Shown here: positions 57,405-64,000 of the stretch, one piece after another | Position numbering within the stretch: position 1 is the stretch's first letter | Layout: every line of letters starts with the position of its first letter | Source: Loxodes magnus | Lineage: Eukaryota; Ciliophora; Karyorelictea; Loxodida; Loxodidae | DNA length: 64,000 nt | Assembly (NCBI GenBank): GCA_946699065.1 | Contig: CAMPDV010000893.1 | Coordinates: 1 to 64,000 of the forward strand | Reading direction: 5' to 3' | Notes under the pieces: model-generated | Databases searched by the model: none | Seen by the model: only the letters and a program-made list of their open reading frames with translations | What the model was told of the DNA's origin: nothing | Translations under genes and position numbers: made by a program

Positions 57405-57406
57405 GC
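57405..57406 (+). other. Single-base deletion restoring the original frame
   Basis: In a RPW unit the normal TGG-GAC-GTC reads TGG-GC-GTC: the A of the Asp 9 codon is missing. Together with the upstream +4 indel the net change is +3, so the array returns to frame 2. The place is a short G run, a common site of sequencing error. Confidence 0.9.
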
Positions 57407-60400
57407 GTCAAGACAGGTACCTGTAAGACCATGAGTGGTCACACTAGTGTTGTATCATCTGTGGCTATATCCAGTGATTCAGAGTTCATCGTATCGGGAA
57501 GTTGAGTTAAGACGGTGAGACCATGGGACGTCAAGACAGGTACCTGTAAGACCATGAGTGGTCACACTAGTGTTGTATCATCTGTGGCTATATCCAGTGA
57601 TTCAGAGTTCATCGTATCGGGAAGTTGAGATAAGACGGTGAGACTATGGGACGTCAAGACAGGTACCTGTAAGACCATGAGTGGTCACACGGATTCTGTA
57701 TGATCTGGGGCTATATCCAGTGATTCAGAGTTCATCGTATCGGGAAGTTTAGATAAGACGGTGAGACTATGGGACGTCAAGACAGGTACCTGTAAGACCA
57801 TGAGTGGTCACACTAGTGTTGTATCTGCTGTGGCTATATCCAGTGATTCAGAGTTCATCGTATCGGGAAGTTGAGTTAAGACGGTGAGACTATGGGACGT
57901 CAAGACAGGTACCTGTAAGACCATGAGTGGTCACACTAGTGTTGTATCATCTGTGGCTATATCCAGTGATTCAGAGTTCATCGTATCGGGAAGTTGAGAT
58001 AAGACGGTGAGACTATGGGACGTCAAGACAGGTACCTGTAAGACCATGAGTGGTCACACTAGTTATGTATATGCTGTGGCTATATCCAGTGATTCAGAGT
58101 TCATCGTATCGGGAAGTGCAGATTATACGGTGAGACCATGGGACGTCAAGACAGGTACCTGTAAGACCATGAGTGGTCACACTAGTGTTGTATCATCTGT
58201 GGCTATATCCAGTGATTCAGAGTTCATCGTATCGGGAAGTTGAGATAAGACGGTGAGACTATGGGACGTCAAGACAGGTACCTGTAAGACCATGAGTGGT
58301 CACACGGATTCTGTATGATCTGGGGCTATATCCAGTGATTCAGAGTTCATCGTATCGGGAAGTTAAGATAATACGGTGAGACTATGGGACGTCAAGACAG
58401 GTACCTGTAAGACCATGAGTGGTCACACTAGTGTTGTATCATCTGTGGCTATATCCAGTGATTCATAGTTCATCGTATCGTGAAGTGCAGATTATACGGT
58501 GAGACTATGGGACGTCAAGACAGGTACCTGTAAGACCATGAGTGGTCACACTAGTGTTGTATCATCTGTGGCTATATCCAGTGATTCAGAGTTCATCGTA
58601 TCGGGAAGTTATGATAAGACGGTGAGACTATGGGACGTCAAGATAGGTACCTGTAAGACCATGAGTGGTCACACTAGTTCTGTATCATCTGTGGCTATAT
58701 CCAGTGATTCAGAGTTCATCGTATCGGGAAGTTGAGATAAGACGGTGAGACTATGGGACGTCAAGACAGGTACCTGTAAGACCATGATTGGTCACACGGA
58801 TTCTGTATGATCTGGGGCTATATCCAGTGATTCAGAGTTCATCGTATCGGGAAGTTGAGATAAGACGGTGAGACTATGGGACGTCAAGACAGGTACCTGT
58901 AAGACCATGAGTGGTCACACTAGTTCTGTAAGATCTGTGGCTATATCCAGTGATTCAGAGTTCATCGTATCGGGAAGTTGAGATAAGACGGTGAGACTAT
59001 GGGACGTCAAGACAGGTACCTGTAAGACCATGAGTGGTCACACTAGTGTTGTATATGCTGTGGCTATATCCAGTGATTCAGAGTTCATCGTATCGGGAAG
59101 TTGAGATAATACGGAGAGACTATGGGACGTCAAGACAGGTACCTGTAAGACCATGAGTGGTCACACAGATTCTGTATGATCTGTGGCTATATCCAGTGAT
59201 TCAGAGTTCATAGTATCGGGAAGTTATGATAAGACGGTGAGACTATGGGACGTCAAGACAGGTACTTGTAAGACCATGAGTGGTCACACTAGTGTTGTAT
59301 ATGCTGTGGCTATATCCAGTGATTCAGAGTTCATCGTATCGGGAAGTTGAGTTAAGACGGTGAGACTATGGGACGTCAAGACAGGTACCTGTAAGACCAT
59401 GAGTGGTCACACTAGTGTTGTATCATCTGTGGCTATATCCAGTGATTCAGAGTTCATCGTATCGGGAAGTTATGATAAGACGGTGAGACTATGGGACGTC
59501 AAGATAGGTACCTGTAAGACCATGAGTGGTCACACGGATTCTGTATGATCTGGGGCTATATCCAGTGATTCAGAGTTCATCGTATCGGGAAGTCATGATT
59601 ATACGGTGAGACTATGGGACGTCAAGACAGGTACCTTTAAGACCATGAGTGGTCACACGGATTCTGTATGATCTGGGGCTATATCCAGTGATTCAGAGTT
59701 CATCGTATCGGGAAGTTAAGATAATACGGTGAGACTATGGGACGTCAAGACAGGTACCTGTAAGACCATGAGTGGTCACACTAGTGTTGTATCTGCTGTG
59801 GCTATATCCAGTGATTCAGAGTTCATCGTATCGGGAAGTTAAGATAATACGGTGAGACTATGGGACGTCAAGACAGGTACCTGTAAGACCATGAGTGGTC
59901 ACACTAGTGTTGTATCTGCTGTGGCTATATCCAGTGATTCAGAGTTCATCGTATCGGGAAGTGCAGATAATACGGTGAGACTATGGGACGTCAAGACAGG
60001 TACCTGTAAGACCATGAGTGGTCACACAGATTATCTAAGATCTGTGGCTATATCCAGTGATTCAGAGTTCATCGTATCGGGAAGTAGAGATAAGACGGTG
60101 AGACTATGGGACGTCAAGACAGGTACCTGTAAGACCATGAGTGGTCACACTAGTGTTGTATCTGCTGTGGCTATATCCAGTGATTCAGAGTTCATCGTAT
60201 CGGGAAGTTGAGTTAAGACGGTGAGACCATGGGACGTCAAGACAGGTACCTGTAAGACCATGAGTGGTCACACTAGTGTTGTATCATCTGTGGCTATATC
60301 CAGTGATTCAGAGTTCATCGTATCGGGAAGTTGAGATAAGACGGTGAGACTATGGGACGTCAAGACAGGTACCTGTAAGACCATGAGTGGTCACACGGAT

Positions 60401-63400
60401 TCTGTATGATCTGGGGCTATATCCAGTGATTCAGAGTTCATCGTATCGGGAAGTGCAGATGAGACGGTGAGACTATGGGACGTCAAGACAGGTACCTGTA
60501 AGACCATGAGTGGTCACACGGATTCTGTATATGCTGTGGCTATATCCAGTGATTCAGAGTTCATCGTATCGGGAAGTGCAGATAATACGGTGAGACTATG
60601 GGACGTCAAGACAGGTACCTGTAAGACCATGAGTGGTCACACTAGTGTTGTATCATCTGTGGCTATATCCAGTGATTCAGAGTTCATCGTATCGGGAAGT
60701 GCAGATAATACGGTGAGACTATGGAACGTCAAGACAGATACCTGTAAGACCATGAGTGGTCACACTAGTTCTGTATCATCTGTGGCTATATCCAGTGATT
60801 CAGAGTTCATCGTATCGGGAAGTTGAGATAAGACGGTGAGACTATGGGACGTCAAGACAGGTACCTGTAAGACCATGAGTGGTCACACGGATTCTGTATG
60901 ATCTGGGGCTATATCCAGTGATTCAGAGTTCATCGTATCGGGAAGTTGAGATAAGACGGTGAGACTATGGGACGTCAAGACAGGTACCTGTAAGACCATG
61001 AGTGGTCACACTTGTTCTGTAAGATCTGTGGCTATATCCAGTGATTTAGAGTTCATCGTATCGGGAAGTTGAGATAAGACGGTGAGACTATGGGACGTCA
61101 AGACAGGTACCTGTAAGACCATGAGTGGTCACACTAGTGTTGTATATGCTGTGGCTATATCCAGTGATTCAGAGTTCATCGTATCGGGAAGTTGAGATAA
61201 GACGGTGAGACTATGGGACGTCAAGACAGGTACCTGTAAGACCATGAGTGGTCACACTAGTTCTGTATCATCTGTGGCTATATCCAGTGATTCAGAGTTC
61301 ATAGTATCGGGAAGTTATGATAAGACGGTGAGACTATGGGACGTCAAGACAGGTACTTGTAAGACCATGAGTGGTCACACTAGTGTTGTATATGCTGTGG
61401 CTATATCCAGTGATTCAGAGTTCATCGTATCGGGAAGTTGAGATAATACGGAGAGACTATGGGACGTCAAGACAGGTACCTGTAAGACCATGAGTGGTCA
61501 CACAGATTCTGTATGATCTGTGGCTATATCCAGTGATTCAGAGTTCATCGTATCGGGAAGTTGAGTTAAGACGGTGAGACTATGGGACGTCAAGACAGGT
61601 ACCTGTAAGACCATGAGTGGTCACACTAGTGTTGTATCATCTGTGGCTATATCCAGTGATTCAGAGTTCATCGTATCGGGAAGTGCAGATTATACGGTGA
61701 GACTATGGGACGTCAAGACAGGTACCTGTAAGACCATGAGTGGTCACACTAGTGTTGTATATGCTGTGGCTATATCCAGTGATTCAGAGTTCATAGTATC
61801 GGGAAGTTGAGATAAGACGGTGAGACTATGGGACGTCAAGACAGGTACCTGTAAGACCATGAGTGGTCACACTAGTTCTGTATCATCTGTGGCTATATCC
61901 AGTGATTCAGAGTTCATCGTATCGGGAAGTTGAGTTAAGACGGTGAGACTATGGCACGTCAAGATAGGTACCTGTAAGACCATGAGTGGTCACACTAGTG
62001 TTGTATCATCTGTGGCTATATCCAGTGATTCAGAGTTCATCGTATCGGGAAGTAGAGATAAGACGGTGAGACTATGGGACGTCAAGACAGGTACCTGTAA
62101 GACCATGAGTGGTCACACTAGTGTTGTATCTGCTGTGGCTATATCCAGTGATTCAGAGTTCATCGTATCGGGAAGTTGAGATAAGACGGTGAGACTATGG
62201 GACGTCAAGACAGGTACCTGTAAGACCATGAGTGGTCACACTAGTGTTGTATCTGCTGTGGCTATATCCAGTGATTCAGAGTTCATCATATTGGGAAGTT
62301 ATGATAATACGGTGAGACTATGGGACGTCAAGACAGGTACCTGTAAGACCATGAGTGGTCACACTAGTGTTGTATCATCTGTGGCTATATCCAGTGATTC
62401 AGAGTTCATCGTATCGGGAAGTCATGATTATACGGTGAGACTATGGGACGTCAAGACAGGTACCTGTAAGACCATGAGTGGTCACACTAGTGTTGTATCA
62501 TCTGTGGCTATATCCAGTGATTCAGAGTTCATCGTATCGGGAAGTGCAGATAATACGGTGAGACTATGGAACGTCAAGACAGGTACCTGTAAGACCATGA
62601 GTGGTCACACTAGTGTTGTATCATCTGTGGCTATATCCAGTGATTCAGAGTTCATCGTATCGGGAAGTGCAGATAATACGGTGAGACTATGGAACGTCAA
62701 GACAGGTACCTGTAAGACCATGAGTGGTCACACTAGTGTTGTATCATCTGTGGCTATATCCAGTGATTCAGAGTTCATCGTATCGGGAAGTGCAGATGAG
62801 ACGGTGAGACTATGGGACGTCAAGACAGGTACCTGTAAGACCATGAGTGGTCACACTAGTGTTGTATCATCTGTGGCTATATCCAGTGATTCAGAGTTCA
62901 TCATATTGGGAAGTTATGATAATACGGTGAGACTATGGAACGTCAAGACAGGTACCTGTAAGACCATGAGTGGTCACACTAGTGTTGTATCATCTGTGGC
63001 TATATCCAGTGATTCAGAGTTCATCGTATCGGGAAGTAGAGATAAGACGGTGAGACTATGGGACGTCAAGACAGGTACCTGTAAGACCATGAGTGGTCAC
63101 ACTAGTGTTGTATCTGCTGTGGCTATATCCAGTGATTCAGAGTTCATCGTATCGGGAAGTTGAGTTAAGACGGTGAGACCATGGGACGTCAAGACAGGTA
63201 CCTGTAAGACCATGAGTGGTCACACTAGTGTTGTATCTGCTGTGGCTATATCCAGTGATTCAGAGTTCATCGTATCGGGAAGTTGAGTTAAGACGGTGAG
63301 ACCATGGGACGTCAAGACAGGTACCTGTAAGACCATGAGTGGTCACACTAGTGTTGTATCATCTGTGGCTATATCCAGTGATTCAGAGTTCATCGTATCG

Positions 63401-64000
63401 GGAAGTTGAGATAAGACGGTGAGACTATGGGACGTCAAGACAGGTACCTGTAAGACCATGAGTGGTCACACGGATTCTGTATGATCTGGGGCTATATCCA
63501 GTGATTCAGAGTTCATCGTATCGGGAAGTTAAGATAATACGGTGAGACTATGGGACGTCAAGACAGGTACCTGTAAGACCATGAGTGGTCACACTAGTGT
63601 TGTATCATCTGTGGCTATATCCAGTGATTCAGAGTTCATCGTATCGGGAAGTGCAGATAATACGGTGAGACTATGGGACGTCAAGACAGGTACCTGTAAG
63701 ACCATGAGTGGTCACACTAGTGTTGTATCATCTGTGGCTATATCCAGTGATTCAGAGTTCATCGTATCGGGAAGTGCAGATAATACGGTGAGACTATGGA
63801 ACGTCAAGACAGGTACCTGTAAGACCATGAGTGGTCACACTAGTTATGTATGATCTGTGGCTATATCCAGTGATTCAGAGTTCATCGTATCGGGAAGTGC
63901 AGATAATACGGTGAGACTATGGGACGTCAAGACAGGTACCTGTAAGACCATGAGTGGTCACACTAGTGTTGTATCTGCTGTGGCTATATCCAGTGATTCA
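57407..64000 (+). CDS. Giant WD40-repeat protein, segment 3 (partial at window end)
   Basis: Frame 2 resumes after the single-base loss at 57,405/57,406 and stays open for 2,198 codons to the window edge under TGA = Trp and TAA/TAG = Gln. It holds about 53 repeats with the usual landmarks. Private substitutions are more frequent here than elsewhere: Thr to Ile before GTCK (58,6xx, 59,5xx, 61,9xx), Cys 15 to Phe near 59,637, Ser 19 to Ile near 58,788, and Asp 9 to Asn in several units. A unit at 58,466-58,483 carries both a TAG at Glu 35 and a TGA at Gly 40. The segment contains the longest run free of stop triplets in any code (62,189-63,163). No terminal stop or non-WD40 tail is reached. Confidence 0.6.
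58466..58483 (+). other. Unit with two off-column stops (TAG at Glu 35, TGA at Gly 40)
   Basis: GAG to TAG at 58,466 and GGA to TGA at 58,481 lie in one repeat, followed by a normal GCA-GAT-TAT. Two G-to-T changes in one unit suggest a damaged blade or clustered read error. The TAG would be silent only if TAG meant Glu. Confidence 0.85.
62189..63163 (+). CDS. Longest standard-code WD40 stretch inside the array (324 codons)
   Basis: Eight consecutive repeats, enough for a full propeller, use only ordinary codons at residues 1, 3 and 26: Tyr, His, Ala and Arg at residue 1, and Asn, Tyr, Glu and Lys at residue 3. The only stop is the TGA at residue 1 of the following unit (63,161). Units show RLWN and ILGSY variants and Ala-Asp-Glu (GCA-GAT-GAG). 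I regard it as part of the long CDS, not a separate gene: the GTG at 62,189 is just Val 5 of a repeat, and no ribosome-binding or promoter context distinguishes it. Confidence 0.4.
   Translation: MRLWDVKTGTCKTMSGHTSVVSAVAISSDSEFIILGSYDNTVRLWDVKTGTCKTMSGHTSVVSSVAISSDSEFIVSGSHDYTVRLWDVKTGTCKTMSGHTSVVSSVAISSDSEFIVSGSADNTVRLWNVKTGTCKTMSGHTSVVSSVAISSDSEFIVSGSADNTVRLWNVKTGTCKTMSGHTSVVSSVAISSDSEFIVSGSADETVRLWDVKTGTCKTMSGHTSVVSSVAISSDSEFIILGSYDNTVRLWNVKTGTCKTMSGHTSVVSSVAISSDSEFIVSGSRDKTVRLWDVKTGTCKTMSGHTSVVSAVAISSDSEFIVSGS

Larger units (their letters stand above)
35975..63532 (+). other. Residue-1 TAA units (read as Gln)
   Basis: TAA first occupies residue 1 at 35,975 and then recurs in roughly 25 units up to 63,530, including 37,451, 39,050, 41,756, 43,355, 44,954, 48,029, 50,985, 53,199, 56,519 and 59,717. 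It is followed by GAT-AAT (Asp-Asn). One zone-A unit has CAA (Gln) at residue 1 (1,535), one transition from TAA. None is seen at this column before 35,975. Gln is the natural reading in ciliate-type codes; Glu (Blastocrithidia-type) is possible, but GAA was not seen at this column. Confidence 0.6.
134..63850 (+). other. Residue-26 TGA column (DSV-TGA-S, read as Trp)
   Basis: Residue 26 (codon series 134+123k, shifted by 4 then 3 after the indels) carries TGA in dozens of units, for example 8,006, 15,137, 19,443, 21,536, 23,135, 41,830 and 63,850. Other codons there are TCA and TCT (Ser), AGA (Arg), TAT (Tyr) and TTC (Phe). WD40 proteins often have an aromatic at this point (VWSVA, VYSVA, VFSVA), so Trp fits. 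Most TGA units also have GGG (Gly) for GTG (Val) at residue 28 and often a silent ACG at Thr 22, so they descend from one founder. Confidence 0.72.
1..64000 (+). repeat. Tandem array of about 520 WD40-coding 123-bp units
   Basis: The window is an uninterrupted head-to-tail array of a 123-bp unit (41 codons, about 45% GC), truncated at both window edges. The codon called residue 1 starts at 59 and recurs every 123 bp: the series is 59+123k before 49,985, 50,001+123k between the two indels, and 62+123k after 57,406. Almost all bases are identical from unit to unit; variation is concentrated in residues 1-3, 7, 9, 19 and 23-28. The WD40 marks are all present: Gly-His at 20-21, SGS at 39-41, Asp at 2, and Trp-Asp at 8-9. 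No spacer, intron, mobile element or second gene interrupts it. Near-identity including silent sites means recent amplification or strong homogenisation. Coding versus satellite status is treated under the CDS entries. Confidence 0.98.
57407..64000 (+). repeat. Array zone E: diverged units, possibly near an array edge
   Basis: The unit types of zone D continue, but many carry one-off changes: Thr 12 to Ile, Val 5 to Glu (GAG for GTG near 59,115 and 61,451), Ser 34 to Leu near 61,045, Ser 23 to Cys near 61,012, and silent ACT for ACC at residue 14 near 59,266 and 61,356. RLWN replaces RLWD in several units from 60.7 kb. Tandem arrays usually diverge toward their ends, because exchange is less frequent there, so the 3' border may lie not far downstream. 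That is an inference; no border is seen. Confidence 0.55.

Noticed and set aside
49985-57406. Programmed ribosomal frameshift or short intron at the indels
   Set aside because: The +4 change is a slipped near-duplicate with no GT-AG boundaries and no slippery site shared with other units. Each event occurs once, so mutation or sequence error is simpler.
35975-63532. TAA and TAG read as Glu (Blastocrithidia-type)
   Set aside because: Not excluded: GAG occurs at residue 3, and TAG replaces Glu 35 once. CAA at the TAA column and the frequent DQTVRLWD pattern in WD40 proteins make Gln the better fit.
563-63853. About a hundred separate small GTG-started genes of 62-324 codons
   Set aside because: Each begins at the same Val 5 codon inside a blade and ends at the same columns. 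None has its own upstream signals, and none starts or ends at a domain border. They are fragments of one frame cut by in-frame TGA, TAA and TAG.
1-64000. CRISPR array
   Set aside because: Units are 123 bp, contiguous, in coding phase and without unique spacers; the variable positions are single codons in a WD40 fold.
1-64000. TGA read as Gly (code 25) or Cys (Euplotes-type code)
   Set aside because: Gly at residue 1 would be acceptable, but the residue-26 column favours an aromatic (Tyr and Phe also occur there), and TAA/TAG would remain as stops in code 25. In the Euplotes code TAA and TAG terminate, which contradicts the TAA and TAG units, and Cys is uncommon at both columns.
1-64000. Genes on the minus strand
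   Set aside because: No long open frame on the minus strand repeats through the unit, and no recognisable protein was seen there.
1-64000. Bacterial or cyanobacterial WD40 gene with the standard code
   Set aside because: Cyanobacteria have long WD40 proteins with similar blades, but recurrent in-frame stops at hundreds of sites cannot be read there. It would have to be a massive pseudogene array, which is unlikely in a compact genome.
1-64000. tRNA, rRNA, insertion sequence or origin within the array
   Set aside because: No departure from the 123-bp unit longer than a few bases was seen anywhere in the window.

Overview
The whole 64-kb window is one head-to-tail array of a 123-bp unit encoding a 41-residue WD40 repeat. 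About 520 consecutive units lie on the + strand, with no start, end, spacer or other gene in view. The first unit codon chosen here starts at position 59, and the phase is then kept every 123 bp. Two small indels, a net +4 at 49,985-49,991 and a 1-base loss at 57,405/57,406, are the only breaks in phase that I found. Numbering the unit from that codon: residue 1 is hypervariable, 2 is Asp, 4-9 read TVRLWD, 10-18 read VKTGTCKTM, 20-21 are the Gly-His of the WD40 fold, 22-28 are a second variable patch, 29-36 read AISSDSEF, and 37-41 read IVSGS.

Read with the standard code, the array breaks into about a hundred pieces of 62-324 residues, because TGA, TAA and TAG recur in frame. The stops are not random. 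TGA sits almost only at residue 1 ([14 protein letters not shown]) and residue 26 (DSV-TGA-S), both places where WD40 proteins commonly carry Trp. TAA at residue 1 and TAG at residue 3 occupy positions where Gln is common. With TGA = Trp and TAA/TAG = Gln, frame 2 is open from position 2 to 49,984, frame 3 from 49,992 to 57,404, and frame 2 again to the end. Hence my main reading: an interior piece of a gigantic WD40 protein gene (over 21,000 codons if joined) in a nucleus where all three stop codons can be sense. Karyorelict or heterotrich ciliates such as Loxodes or Condylostoma, or some syndinean dinoflagellates, have such codes. The organism call is an inference. The rival reading is a young satellite or silent cassette bank derived from a WD40 gene.

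Layout: 1-17,032 is a heterogeneous zone rich in TGA-Asp-Lys units and RQW variants. 17,033-35,974 is very homogeneous and dominated by TDYVSS units. 35,975-40,894 is a mixed zone where TAA first appears at residue 1. 40,895-57,404 is dominated by ADNT, SVV and TAA units and holds long multi-unit duplications. 57,407-64,000 is more diverged, with many private substitutions and the longest stretch lacking any stop triplet (62,189-63,163). Superimposed higher-order duplications of 15, 19, 22, 25, 27 and about 72 units point to repeated unequal exchange.

If translated, the units would form many WD40 beta-propellers whose variable residues cluster at the surface positions known to be hypervariable in fungal HNWD (HET-E/D/R) allorecognition proteins. 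A recognition or scaffold role is therefore plausible but not shown: no effector or NTPase domain lies in the window. I saw no RNA gene, CRISPR array, mobile element or promoter. All counts are by eye.
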